Source of the DNA: JAKAXS01 sp041940525
GTDB lineage: Bacteria; Pseudomonadota; Alphaproteobacteria; Rhizobiales; Hyphomicrobiaceae
Assembly: GCA_041940525.1 (NCBI GenBank)
Contig: JBGTSB010000001.1
Span: 1-64,000, forward strand
Length of the DNA: 64,000 nucleotides
Reading direction: 5' to 3'
Part shown: positions 26,262-35,718 of the stretch, in pieces
Layout: every line of letters begins with the position of its first letter
How positions within the stretch are numbered: the stretch's first letter is position 1
The notes under the pieces: generated by a model
The model's database searches: none
Told to the model about the DNA's origin: nothing
The model's input: only the letters and a program-made list of their open reading frames with translations
Program-made: the position numbers and the translations under genes

Positions 26262-27173
26262 ATGTTGATGCGTTCACCGGCCTATTCCACCATCGAAGGC
26301 TTTAAGACCCGACAGATCAATCCAAGCGGCAGCCTCACAATCCGCGAAAGAATTGTCGAAACGGGACAATGGACCATCGCCATTCCCGCGATTGCGACTG
26401 TCTCTTTGAACAAGAGTAGCCGCCCGTTATTTCGGATCATCTCACTATTCGCAGCTGTGATGAGTGCAAGCGCAGGCCTGACCAACTACGCGCTGAAACT
26501 GATGGCGCCAGCGGAGCCTTGGCTGCTGGCTTCGGGAGCGCTGGCCGCGATATTCGTTCTGCTCACCCTGCGCGACAAGGACCGCTACGTTCTGGCTTTG
26601 ACCGCCAACGACGGAAGCCGCTGTGCCGTCAGCTCAAGCGACAAGCGCGAACTTGAAAACATCCGGGCGTTTCTGGCTGAAAAAATCAATTCTCAAGACT
26701 GCATGGCGGCACGCACATTCGAACTCGACAAAAAAGAAGCACGCCACAAGACCAACACAACCGACACAAAACAGCTTCTCGCGCTCGCTGCCTCAAGCGG
26801 AGCCGATACCACCGCACCCAACCTTCACAGTGAAGACTTGGCGGAGCAGCACGAGACCCTATTGCTGCCCGCCAACGACATTGATGCGGGCGCAAGCGAT
26901 GGTTCTGTCGACTATGCGAGCGTCATCGGACAGGTTACCGATCTGCATCGCTTTTACGAGCGCCACCCTCAGGCAGCACACATCCGCGAACGGTTGTCGG
27001 AAATGGAATTGCTGATGCGCTCCGGCACACCATCGGAAACGCAACGCCACCGTATGCGGGAACTTTCTCTCGATCTGTCCAACATTATGGCGGCCTACCC
27101 GCACATGACCCAGCTGTTCGCCCAAGTCTCACGGCTGGCCGGCGAACCGGCCAAGGAAGCAGCATCAGGTTAG
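26262..27173 (+). CDS. DUF6232-like membrane protein
   Basis: This 303-residue protein begins with a PH-like strand set (IRERIVETGQWTIAIPAIATVSL), then two membrane helices (about 60-105), and DRYVLALTANDGSRCAVSSSDKRELENIRAFLAEKIN, the pattern of the DUF6232 family. The C-terminal half is soluble, with an acidic linker and helices (LHRFYERHPQAAHIRERLSEMELL). The ATG at 26262 has GGGAGAAG five bases upstream. Its last nine bases overlap the stop of mgtE on the other strand. Function unknown. Confidence 0.65.
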   Translation: MLMRSPAYSTIEGFKTRQINPSGSLTIRERIVETGQWTIAIPAIATVSLNKSSRPLFRIISLFAAVMSASAGLTNYALKLMAPAEPWLLASGALAAIFVLLTLRDKDRYVLALTANDGSRCAVSSSDKRELENIRAFLAEKINSQDCMAARTFELDKKEARHKTNTTDTKQLLALAASSGADTTAPNLHSEDLAEQHETLLLPANDIDAGASDGSVDYASVIGQVTDLHRFYERHPQAAHIRERLSEMELLMRSGTPSETQRHRMRELSLDLSNIMAAYPHMTQLFAQVSRLAGEPAKEAASG

Positions 27174-28547
27174 CAAGATCGTCGCCAGGCCCAGGAACGC
27201 GAAGAAGCCGACGACATCGGTGACCATCGTCACGAACACGCCGGACGCCGGCGCGGGGTCGAGCTTGAGCTTGTCCATACCCATCGGAATCAAAATCCCG
27301 GCCAAGGCCGCGGACAGCAAGTTTACGACCATTGCAATGCCGATCACCCAGCCGAGCATCCCGGCTCCAAACCACATGACAACGATCGCAGCCATGACAA
27401 CGGACAAGATCATCCCGTTAAAAAGGCCCACCAAGGCCTCACGCGTAATGACACGGCGGGCGTTGACACTGCCGAGCTTGTTCGTGGCGAGCGCGCGGAC
27501 CGTCACCGTCATCGTTTGCGTCCCCGCGTTGCCACCCATCGAGGCTACGATCGGCATCAACACAGCAAGCGCCACCATCTGCTGAATTGTCGCGTCGAAC
27601 GCCTGGATCACCGTCGATGCCAAAACGGCGGTTCCCAAGTTCACCAGGAGCCACGGAACGCGGCTGCGCAGGGTGTTCAAGACACTGTCGCCGAATGACT
27701 CATCGCCAACGCCGCCCAGCGCCAGCATGTCTTCGTCGGCTTCCTCTTGCAGAACTTCCATCACGTCGTCGACCGTCAAGACACCGACGAGGCGGTCGTT
27801 CTCGTCAACGACTGGCGCACTCATCAAGTCGTAGCGGCCGAACTGGCGCGCCACGTCCTCCTGGTCAGCTGTGGCAAGCACGACCTGCCGGTCCTTCTCC
27901 ATAATCTCTTCAACCGGCACATGCCGCTTGGTGCGCAGCAGCCGCGACAGATCAACGGAGCCGATAACCTTGAAAGAAGGATCGACGACAAATATTTCCG
28001 AGAACGTGTAGGGCAGATCCTCCGTTTCGCGCATGTGGTCGATCACGCGTCCGACGGACCAAAATGGTGGCGTCGCCACAAATTCCGACTGCATCAGGCG
28101 GCCGGCTGTCTCCTCCGGATAATCAAGGTTCCTTTGCAGCGCGGCACGATCGGTCGTGTCCAGCTGCGCAAGAATCTCTTCCTTATCCTCCTCCTCGAGA
28201 TTCTCGAGAATGTAGGCGGCATCGTCGGTGTCCAGCTCGGTGACGGCGCGGGCAAGCAGCTCGTTCGGCAACGCTTCGGATAGCTGGTCGCGCACCGTGT
28301 GATCCAACTCCGACAGAACTTCGAAGTCGAACGCAGGACCCAGAGCCTGGATCAGCATAACCCGCTGATCCGGCACGAGCAGGCTGATCAAGTCAGCCAA
28401 GTCGGGCGCACGCAAATCATGCGTCAGCTGCACGGCCTCGGCGGTGTTGCCCTCCTCCAAGGCCTCGGCAACGGCACGGGCGAGCAGTGCAGCCTGCTCG
28501 TCGGCGTCATCGGTTTCCACGCGCGCGATGTCGTCGTTCTCGGCCAT
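27165..28547 (-). CDS. mgtE: magnesium transporter MgtE
   Basis: This 460-residue transporter has the full MgtE layout: acidic N-domain of helical hairpins (to about 150; LEEEDKEEILAQLD), a CBS pair (about 150-275; VVDENDRLVGVLTVDDVMEVL), a linker helix (EEADEDMLALGGVGDESF), and five membrane helices with GGNAGTQTMTVTVRALA lining the pore. It imports divalent Mg at the inner membrane, gated by cytosolic Mg. It is monocistronic and overlaps the convergent DUF6232-like gene by 9 bp. Confidence 0.95.
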   Translation of the reverse strand: MAENDDIARVETDDADEQAALLARAVAEALEEGNTAEAVQLTHDLRAPDLADLISLLVPDQRVMLIQALGPAFDFEVLSELDHTVRDQLSEALPNELLARAVTELDTDDAAYILENLEEEDKEEILAQLDTTDRAALQRNLDYPEETAGRLMQSEFVATPPFWSVGRVIDHMRETEDLPYTFSEIFVVDPSFKVIGSVDLSRLLRTKRHVPVEEIMEKDRQVVLATADQEDVARQFGRYDLMSAPVVDENDRLVGVLTVDDVMEVLQEEADEDMLALGGVGDESFGDSVLNTLRSRVPWLLVNLGTAVLASTVIQAFDATIQQMVALAVLMPIVASMGGNAGTQTMTVTVRALATNKLGSVNARRVITREALVGLFNGMILSVVMAAIVVMWFGAGMLGWVIGIAMVVNLLSAALAGILIPMGMDKLKLDPAPASGVFVTMVTDVVGFFAFLGLATILLT

Positions 28548-28768
28548 TGGCGCTAATCAACCCTTGTTGTTCTGAAAATTGCCCTGGCCCTGGGCGGGCA
28601 AGTTTTCCCGTGTTCCTGCCGCATAGAATGCCCGGACGCAAGCTGCCAAGACCGCTTTTGGTCCCAAGTGACGCGGCAACACGCGCTTGCCCCCATTCTG
28701 TCACGCCGCTATGCCAGGCGAAAGGATCAAGCCGGGCCATCAAAGCCTGAGCTGACGGGAGGAAGACC

Positions 28769-29761
28769 ATGCGATTGGCTGTGCCGTTCAAGGCCGCACG
28801 GGCGATGGCGATTGCCGCGTTGAGCACTGGCGCCAGCACTGTGATGCCGGTTGCGCTCGCCCATGCCTGCCCGGCCGGCCCGAACGCCTTAGGCGTATCA
28901 CGCACAGTCGCCATCGACGCGACAGGCGGCCCGAAATTCGGCAGTCAATATCCCGGCAACGACTTCCTCAAGCCGAAAGAAGTCGTATTGACGTTCGACG
29001 ACGGACCGTCCGCCGCCAAGACGCCAGCGATCCTAAAGGCTCTCGCAGATCACTGCACCAAGGGTACCTTCTTCATCGTCGGCCGCATGGCGCTGGTGGA
29101 ACCCGACCTGCTGCGCCAAACGCTGAATGCAGGCCACACGATTGGCTTGCACACCTGGTCGCACAAGAAGCTGACACATATTCCGGCCGATCAAGCCAAG
29201 CATGAAATCGAACTCGGCTATTCCATTGTGGCCAAGAGCCTGAACGTGCCTATTGCACCGTTCTTCCGTTTTCCATATCTGGCGGCTCCAAAATCTATGC
29301 TGAAACACCTAGGCGAGCGGAACATCGCCACCTTCGGCATCGACATCGATTCCAAAGACTTCATGACGCGCAAGCCCTCCGTCATGATCAAAACCGTCCT
29401 GACACAGTTGGAAAAGCGCGGCAAAGGCATCATCCTGTTCCACGACATTCAGCGATCAACCGCCGCCGGTCTCAAGACGCTGCTCGATGAGTTGAAGAAG
29501 CGCGGGTACAAGGTTGTTCACGTCACTGGAAGCAAACCAAGCCCAACAATTAAGGCATTTGATCTGCGCGCGGAGAAGATGATCGCTAAGCGAAAAGTCG
29601 CCAGCGCGCGGAAGCAAAAGTTGTTCAAACCTGATTTCGGACCAGATAGCCCGGCGGCACAGCAGAACAACACGCCCGAAGTGCTCCCATGGCTCGCTGA
29701 CAAGCCAACTCAACCCGTTCGTCGGCCCGCTGCGCCTGAAAAGCAGTGGTGGGAGTTTTAG
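28769..29761 (+). CDS. secreted polysaccharide deacetylase (first of tandem pair)
   Basis: This 330-residue NodB-fold enzyme would remove acetyl groups from a glycan in the envelope. It has a signal peptide, motif 1 LTFDDGPS (catalytic and metal Asp pair), motif 2 HTIGLHTWSHKKL (metal His pair), motif 3 FFRFPYL, and motif 5 IILFHDIQ. The C-terminal 70 residues form a basic/proline-rich tail. The start has GGGAGGAAG at good spacing. A paralogue follows at 29901; the pair arose by duplication. Confidence 0.9.
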   Translation: MRLAVPFKAARAMAIAALSTGASTVMPVALAHACPAGPNALGVSRTVAIDATGGPKFGSQYPGNDFLKPKEVVLTFDDGPSAAKTPAILKALADHCTKGTFFIVGRMALVEPDLLRQTLNAGHTIGLHTWSHKKLTHIPADQAKHEIELGYSIVAKSLNVPIAPFFRFPYLAAPKSMLKHLGERNIATFGIDIDSKDFMTRKPSVMIKTVLTQLEKRGKGIILFHDIQRSTAAGLKTLLDELKKRGYKVVHVTGSKPSPTIKAFDLRAEKMIAKRKVASARKQKLFKPDFGPDSPAAQQNNTPEVLPWLADKPTQPVRRPAAPEKQWWEF

Positions 29762-29900
29762 CTAGCCCGCTGGGGCGTGTGGCAAATGCAATACCATTCA
29801 CCCGAAAGACCGGTTTCCCCCTATTCCTGGCCGTTGCCCCTTGCCCCAGTCCCGCAAAGTCCCGTATTCGGTGCACTGGGATCTCAGGAGGAATGCGCGC

Positions 29901-30974
29901 ATGCGTAGCATTATCGCCGTAGTCTTGTTGCTGCTGTCGGTCTCGGCAAGCTTCGCCGCGCCAGACAAGCGGTGCTCTGACCCGTCCAAGGGCTTGCCCG
30001 TCGCCCGTGTCGTCGAAATCGACCCGACCGGCGGCCCACTCTACGGCGAGCTTTCGCGATACGACCGGGAAGAGAGCTTCCTCAAGCCGAAGGAAGTTGT
30101 CCTCACGTTTGATGACGGCCCAATGCCGTGGATCACCAAGTCCATCCTCGACACGCTGGACCGCTATTGCACCAAGGCGACATTCTTCTCCGTCGGACGC
30201 ATGGCCGTCGCCTATCCCAATTCCATCAAGGATATCTTGGCGCGCGGCCATACACTTGGCACGCATACCTGGTCGCATCCGCTAAACATGCGCAGGCTCA
30301 GCCTGGCGCGCGCCAAGGATCAGATTGAACGGGGCTTTGCCGCTATCGCAATGACGGCTGAACAGCCGATCGCCCCGTTCTTCCGGTTCCCGGGCTTGAG
30401 CGACTCCAACCCGATGCTGTCACACCTGCAAAAGCGCGGCGTCGCGTCCTTCACCGTCGATGTCGTGTCCAACGACAGCTACATCCGTTCAGCCAGCCGC
30501 TTGGCCAGCTACACCATTAACAAGATCGAGCAAAATAAGGGCGGTATCGTTCTCTTCCACGACATCAAATCCGCCACCGCCAAAGCCTTGCCAGTAATCC
30601 TCGCGGCCCTCAAGAAGAAGGGCTACAAAGTCGTGCACATGCGCTCCAAGACGGAGTTCAAGCCCGACCCGGCTTTCGTCGCGAAGCTGCAAAAGACGGT
30701 CGACAAAGCGTTGGAGAAGGCCAAAGCCAAGCCCAAAAAGCTGCCGTTCTACGGCAGTGTGATCCCCAACAGCGAGGATCTACCAGTGACGGAGCTAGCG
30801 CCGGAGCCGCGCACGCGGGGCAAAAAGCGCTCGCCGAAGGCCGAGGCGGATGAGCCCGAACCGATCGCCGCGGCGCCAACGGAAAAACCCGAACCTATCG
30901 CCGCCAAGCCCCGGAAACGCCCGAAAAAATCGCCGCAAACCTTCAACGAGTTGTTTCCACCCTTCTACGAGTAA
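29901..30974 (+). CDS. secreted polysaccharide deacetylase (second of tandem pair)
   Basis: This 357-residue paralogue of the gene before it has the same signal peptide and NodB motifs: LTFDDGPM, HTLGTHTWSHPLN, FFRFPGLS and IVLFHDIKS. The catalytic domain spans about 40-260 and is followed by a longer Pro/Lys/Glu-rich tail (KKRSPKAEADEPEPIAAA), perhaps a wall-spanning linker. AGGAGG lies nine bases before the ATG at 29901. The 139-bp gap to the first copy suggests it may have its own promoter, although co-transcription is possible. Confidence 0.9.
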   Translation: MRSIIAVVLLLLSVSASFAAPDKRCSDPSKGLPVARVVEIDPTGGPLYGELSRYDREESFLKPKEVVLTFDDGPMPWITKSILDTLDRYCTKATFFSVGRMAVAYPNSIKDILARGHTLGTHTWSHPLNMRRLSLARAKDQIERGFAAIAMTAEQPIAPFFRFPGLSDSNPMLSHLQKRGVASFTVDVVSNDSYIRSASRLASYTINKIEQNKGGIVLFHDIKSATAKALPVILAALKKKGYKVVHMRSKTEFKPDPAFVAKLQKTVDKALEKAKAKPKKLPFYGSVIPNSEDLPVTELAPEPRTRGKKRSPKAEADEPEPIAAAPTEKPEPIAAKPRKRPKKSPQTFNELFPPFYE

Positions 30975-31078
30975 CCAACCTGCCGGTACACCGGTTGTAT
31001 TTGGGATCGTCCGTGCTCATGTTGAATGCAGTCGATATTTGACGGATGCTTGGGACAAACCACAAGAAAGGGCTATGG

Positions 31079-31393
31079 ATGACAATCAAACCCACGATTA
31101 TCGCGGTCGCTGCCATGGGCATGGCCAGCCAAGCCTTCGCTGGGCCTTTGCCAAGCACGCTAACGGCCGGACCTGAAGCGTCACAGGCTGCAACGACGCA
31201 CCTCATTGGCTCCAAGAAGTATAAGCGAAAATACTACAGCCGGGACTGCAAGCCCTACAATGGCCCCTACGGCTATTACGGCAATCCGTACTGCGAGGGT
31301 GGGTTTGACCGCGACGGCGCGGCCGGTGGCTACGAGATAGATCTGACGCGCTACCTTCGCGACCGCCGGTATCGGGACGACCCGCGCTACTGA
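31079..31393 (+). CDS. small secreted Tyr/Gly/Arg-rich protein
   Basis: This 104-residue protein has a signal peptide (MTIKPTIIAVAAMGMASQAFA). The mature part is rich in Tyr, Gly, Asp and Arg (GPYGYYGNPYCEGGFDRDGAAGG) and has two Cys. ATG 31079 has AAAGGG upstream. Its stop is two bases from that of the convergent tex gene. No known family. Confidence 0.55.
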   Translation: MTIKPTIIAVAAMGMASQAFAGPLPSTLTAGPEASQAATTHLIGSKKYKRKYYSRDCKPYNGPYGYYGNPYCEGGFDRDGAAGGYEIDLTRYLRDRRYRDDPRY

Positions 31394-31395
31394 CT

Positions 31396-33699
31396 TCAAG
31401 AATTGGGCCGCGCTCTTCGCAGCGCGGCCGCCAGCGCCGTTTCACCACTGTCTTTAGGCTGGGGGATCGGCGCACCTGCGTGCTTCCTCGCGCTGGCTGA
31501 GCGGTCTTCGGCGCGCGCACGCTCGCCGGCAGGTGCACTCGCACCAGACTTCATCGACAATCCAATCCTCTTGCGCCCGACGTCGACTTCTTTGACGCGC
31601 ACCCGCACGACATCACCCGCTTTGACGACCTCGCGCGGATCTTTGACAAAGCGGTCCGCCATTTCTGAGATGTGCACCAAACCGTCCTGATGGACGCCAA
31701 CGTCCACGAACGCTCCGAATGCCGTGACGTTGGTCACGACGCCTTCCAGCTGCATGCCGGGCTTAAGATCGCTGATCTCTTCCACGCCTTCCTTGAAGGT
31801 CGCCGTCTTAAACTCGGGCCTTGGATCACGGCCAGGCTTTTCGAGTTCGGCGAGAATGTCGCTGATCGTGGGCACGCCGAACTGATCATCCGCAAAGTCC
31901 TGCGGGCGCAGCGTGCTCAGAAACGCCTTGTCTCCGATCATCGACTTCAACGCGCGCTGTTTCGACTTCGCTATCCGCTCTACCAAATCATAGGCTTCTG
32001 GATGGACGGCAGAGGCATCAAGCGGATTGGTTCCGTTCATGATGCGCAAGAAGCCGGCCGCTTGTTCAAATGTCTTCGGCCCCATGCGCGCCACTTTCTT
32101 CAACTCCGACCGCTTTTTGAACGCACCGTTTGCATCGCGATGGAGAACGATGTTTGTCGCGAGCGTTTGGTTCAGCCCTGCCACGCGTGCCAACAGCGGA
32201 ACAGACGCCGTATTAACGTCGACGCCAACCGAGTTCACACAGTCTTCGACGGCCGCATCAAGAGAACGTGCAAGAGCTGATTGATCGACGTCATGCTGAT
32301 ACTGCCCGACGCCAATCGCTTTAGGCTCGATCTTCACGAGCTCGGCCAGCGGATCCTGCAAACGCCGCGCAATGGAAACTGCGCCGCGCAGCGAAACGTC
32401 CAAGTCTGGAAACTCGCCCGCTGCTAACTCTGAAGCCGAATACACCGACGCCCCGGCTTCGGAGACGACAACCTTTGAGATGTTTCTATCCGGCATTTTG
32501 GCGATCAACTCGCCAGCGAGCTTGTCTGTCTCGCGGCTCGCGGTTCCATTGCCGATCGCAATCAGCTCGACGCCATGACGCATGCATAGGGCGCCAAGCT
32601 GAGCCAACGAACCCTGCCAGTCGCGGCGCGGTTCGTGCGGGTACACCGTCGCCGTATCGAGAAGCTTTCCTGTCGGATCGACCACGGCGGCCTTCACGCC
32701 TGTGCGAATACCCGGGTCCAAGCCCATCGTCGTACGTGGCCCAGCTGGCGCGGCCAACAACAGGTCTTTCAAGTTGGCTTTGAAGACGCTGATCGCGTCG
32801 CTGTCGGACTGATCCTTCAGGCGTGTGAGCAGGTCAACCGCAAGCGAAACATGGAGTTTCGCTTTCCATGCAAGCTTCACGGTGTCGAGCAGCCACTTAT
32901 CGCCAGCCCGTCCGCGATCGGCGATCCCAAACGCCACCATGATTTTACGCTGAGCGGGATGCACCTCATCTTTCTCAAACGGCACATCCAAGTCGAGATC
33001 GAGTATGCCCTCGTTGCGCCCGCGCAGCAGCGCTAAAGCGCGATGCGACGGCATTTGCCGAACGGGCTGCGAGAAATCAAAATAGTCAGAAAACTTTTCG
33101 CCTGCGGCCTCTTTGCCTTTTGCGACCTTTGATGTGATGACACCCCGGTCCCACAACCATTCACGCAACTCACCCACGAGCTGAGCGCTCTCGCCTATAC
33201 GCTCGATTATGATATGCCGCGCACCATCCAGGGCCGCCTTGGCATCATCAACGCCCTTGCCCGCGTCAATAAACTTGGCGGCGATCGTTTCCGGAGAGAC
33301 AGTGGAGTCGCTAAGCAACGCCTCCGCCAACGGCTCTAGGCCTGCCTCGCGTGCAATCTGGGCCTTGGTCCGCCGCTTCGGCTTGTAGGGCGCGTAAAGA
33401 TCCTCAAGTTCCACTTTACTGGCTGCGCCCATGATGGCCCGCTCCAACTCCGGCGTCAGCTTGTCTTGCTCGCGAACTGTTTTCAAAATAGTTGCCCGCC
33501 GGTCTTCCAGCTCGCGCAAGTAGCCGAGCCGTTCTTCCAGTTTGCGCAACTGCGTGTCGTCCAGACCACCCGTCCGTTCCTTCCGGTAGCGGGCAATGAA
33601 CGGCACCGTCGCCCCCTCTTCCAGCAAGGCAACAGCCGCGTCGACCTGCTCCAGCTTTACGTTGAGTTCGGAGGCGATACGGGAAGTGATCGTGCTCAT
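31396..33699 (-). CDS. tex: Tex family transcription accessory protein (S1 RNA-binding)
   Basis: This 767-residue nucleic-acid-binding protein shows the complete Tex layout: N-terminal helical region (VPFIARYRKERTGGLDD), YqgF-like fold (TTMGLDPGIRTGVKAAVVD), helix-hairpin-helix modules (VGVDVNTASVPLLARVAGL), and a C-terminal S1 domain (about 650-720; VTNVTAFGAFVDVGVHQDGLVHIS). The last 45 residues are Arg/Ala rich. Tex proteins bind RNA and affect transcription of particular genes. It is monocistronic here. Confidence 0.96.
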   Translation of the reverse strand: MSTITSRIASELNVKLEQVDAAVALLEEGATVPFIARYRKERTGGLDDTQLRKLEERLGYLRELEDRRATILKTVREQDKLTPELERAIMGAASKVELEDLYAPYKPKRRTKAQIAREAGLEPLAEALLSDSTVSPETIAAKFIDAGKGVDDAKAALDGARHIIIERIGESAQLVGELREWLWDRGVITSKVAKGKEAAGEKFSDYFDFSQPVRQMPSHRALALLRGRNEGILDLDLDVPFEKDEVHPAQRKIMVAFGIADRGRAGDKWLLDTVKLAWKAKLHVSLAVDLLTRLKDQSDSDAISVFKANLKDLLLAAPAGPRTTMGLDPGIRTGVKAAVVDPTGKLLDTATVYPHEPRRDWQGSLAQLGALCMRHGVELIAIGNGTASRETDKLAGELIAKMPDRNISKVVVSEAGASVYSASELAAGEFPDLDVSLRGAVSIARRLQDPLAELVKIEPKAIGVGQYQHDVDQSALARSLDAAVEDCVNSVGVDVNTASVPLLARVAGLNQTLATNIVLHRDANGAFKKRSELKKVARMGPKTFEQAAGFLRIMNGTNPLDASAVHPEAYDLVERIAKSKQRALKSMIGDKAFLSTLRPQDFADDQFGVPTISDILAELEKPGRDPRPEFKTATFKEGVEEISDLKPGMQLEGVVTNVTAFGAFVDVGVHQDGLVHISEMADRFVKDPREVVKAGDVVRVRVKEVDVGRKRIGLSMKSGASAPAGERARAEDRSASARKHAGAPIPQPKDSGETALAAALRRARPNS

Positions 33700-33777
33700 G
33701 CGTGTGACGTCCTCGACTGTCAGATTCGGGCGGACGCTAGCACTCCAGAGGGGCCGGTTGAAGGCGCCTTCATGGCA

Positions 33778-34797
33778 TCAGCGCCCAGATACTTCGGCAC
33801 TGGAAAACGTTGCCATTCCGGATTGACAAGCAGCCGCTGCCTTGACAATGCCCATCGCCAAGGCTGCGCCCGTGCCCTCACCCAGCCGCAAGCCAAGCGA
33901 CAACACAGGCGTGAGCCCAAGCCGTTCCAACACCTCGGCATGCGCCCCTTCAGCGGAGCAATGACCAGCCACGCAATGCGCCAACACATCTGGCTCTATG
34001 GCATGAAGGACCGCTGCCGCCGCCGTCACAACGTAGCCGTCCAAAACGACGGGGACCCGCATCTGCCGTGACTTGACGATGGCACCGGCGATCGCGGCTA
34101 TTTCCCGCCCGCCAAGGCGGCGAAGAACTTCGACAGGATCATCAAGATGCGGCCGGTGATACGACAGTGCCGCTTTCACTGCGGCAATCTTTCGACCCAG
34201 CCCATCGTCATCCACACCGGTCCCACGACCGACGAACCGCTCGGGGTCTCCACCATAGAGCGCCGCGTAAATAGCCGCCGCGATCGTTGTGTTTCCGATG
34301 CCCATCTCCCCCGCTCCGAACAGGTCGCAGCCCTCTGGCACGGCGGCCATGCCTTCCTCAAAGTGGCGGGCACAGTCCTCATGCGTCATCGCCGGAGACG
34401 CTGTGATGTCTTCGGTCGGAAATTCGAGGTCTAGCGGATGCACGCTGAGCGTTATTCCGCCAGCCAGACAGAGCTGATTGATCGCGGCGCCGCCAGCGGC
34501 AAAGTTCGACACCATCTGTGCCGTAACTTCATGCGGAAACGGCGACACGCCCTGACGCGTCACGCCATGATTGCCCGCGAACACGGAAATCGCTGGCGAC
34601 GTTATCTCAGGCTTGGCCAAACCCTGCCAGCCGGCCAGCCAAATCGCCAGCTCTTCCAGCCGTCCCAAAGCCCCGGCGGGCTTCGTCAGCTCCCCATTGT
34701 GTTGCTCAGCCTTGCCGCGCGCGGCCAAATCCGCAGCCGGCAGAGAGCGCAACAGTTGAGGCAAATCATCAAGGGCAAAGTGGGATACATTCAGCAT
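33778..34797 (-). CDS. cobT: nicotinate-nucleotide-dimethylbenzimidazole phosphoribosyltransferase
   Basis: This 339-residue enzyme activates the lower ligand of cobalamin by transferring ribose phosphate from nicotinate mononucleotide to dimethylbenzimidazole. FAGNHGVTRQGVSPFPHEVTAQM, GEMGIGNTTIAAAI and the C-terminal LRLGEGTGAALAM (with the catalytic Glu) are characteristic. The start at 34797 leaves a 46-bp gap to the divergent cobS, so both genes probably share a promoter region. No cobalamin riboswitch fits in that gap. Confidence 0.95.
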   Translation of the reverse strand: MLNVSHFALDDLPQLLRSLPAADLAARGKAEQHNGELTKPAGALGRLEELAIWLAGWQGLAKPEITSPAISVFAGNHGVTRQGVSPFPHEVTAQMVSNFAAGGAAINQLCLAGGITLSVHPLDLEFPTEDITASPAMTHEDCARHFEEGMAAVPEGCDLFGAGEMGIGNTTIAAAIYAALYGGDPERFVGRGTGVDDDGLGRKIAAVKAALSYHRPHLDDPVEVLRRLGGREIAAIAGAIVKSRQMRVPVVLDGYVVTAAAAVLHAIEPDVLAHCVAGHCSAEGAHAEVLERLGLTPVLSLGLRLGEGTGAALAMGIVKAAAACQSGMATFSSAEVSGR

Positions 34798-34843
34798 CAA
34801 AGGGCATTCATCTTGGGCGCGGCCAGCCATTCCGGCTCAAGCC

Positions 34844-35710
34844 ATGAGTTGGTATAGAAAGCCGATGAACGATCAGTCCACCCAGCCGGGCGCACCCTCG
34901 AACGCGCCGCTAGTCCAGTCAAGTCTGCCGCTGCGCGCGTTTGCTGGCATCGCCGCCGCGCTGCGCTTTTATTCAAAGCTACCGCTGCCCGTTTTTGCCT
35001 TCGAGCCCCAGCCGCAGCCGCTCATTCCCCATCCAGCCGCCGTAGCTGTCGCAGGCGCCATCCTCGGCTGCTGCGCGGCCCCCGTGCTGAGTTTGGCAGC
35101 CGCAGCCGCACTGCCGTCAATGCTGGCGAGCGGGCTAACCGTGCTCGCACTTGTCGTCCTCACTGGCGCTCTCCATGAAGACGGGCTCGCCGATACGGCC
35201 GACGGACTGGGCGGCGGCTGGACACCCGAACGCCGACTGGAGATCATGCGTGATAGCCGCATCGGCACCTATGGCGCCAGCGCCGTTGTCCTGTCATTGA
35301 TCCTGCGCGTCTCGGCGCTTGCCACCATTGCCAGCCATTACGGAATTCCGGCAGCCCTTGCCGCACTCGTCGGCGCCGCCTCTCTCAGCCGCGTCGCTGG
35401 GTTGATCCCGCTATGGCTGCTAAACCCCGCGCGCAGCGACGGCGCCGGCGCAAAGGCTGCACGACCGGCTACGACGTCCATGCTAAGCGGCCTGCTTCTC
35501 TCGATCGCTCTCGCGGCAACCCTTCTGCACCTATCGGGCATACCGCCAATGCTCATCGCACTGGCACTCGCGCTGCCAGTCGGCGCCTCAGCATTTGCGA
35601 CTTGGTATGCGAAGATCAAGATCGGCGGGTTCACGGGGGACATAGCAGGGGCCGCACAACAAGCAGCTGAAATCACACTCCTGCTCGCGCTATGCATTGG
35701 CGCGGCGTAG
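34844..35710 (+). CDS. cobS: adenosylcobinamide-GDP ribazoletransferase
   Basis: This is the last-step cobalamin synthase, joining adenosylcobinamide-GDP and alpha-ribazole in the inner membrane. The 288-residue protein has the catalytic acidic motif HEDGLADTADGLGGG, then RRLEIMRDSRIGTYGA, and about six helices. The start could also be the ATG at 34865; neither has a strong ribosome site. It is divergent from cobT and convergent, with an 8-bp gap, to the transglutaminase gene. Confidence 0.94.
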   Translation: MSWYRKPMNDQSTQPGAPSNAPLVQSSLPLRAFAGIAAALRFYSKLPLPVFAFEPQPQPLIPHPAAVAVAGAILGCCAAPVLSLAAAAALPSMLASGLTVLALVVLTGALHEDGLADTADGLGGGWTPERRLEIMRDSRIGTYGASAVVLSLILRVSALATIASHYGIPAALAALVGAASLSRVAGLIPLWLLNPARSDGAGAKAARPATTSMLSGLLLSIALAATLLHLSGIPPMLIALALALPVGASAFATWYAKIKIGGFTGDIAGAAQQAAEITLLLALCIGAA

Positions 35711-35718
35711 CGTCCGCT

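Noticed and set aside
26030..26305. Plus-strand frame of 91 residues
   Set aside because: It overlaps the DUF6232-like gene, has no ribosome site and has Arg-rich noncoding composition.
34798..34843. Cobalamin riboswitch before cobT/cobS
   Set aside because: The divergent gap of 46 bp is far too short.
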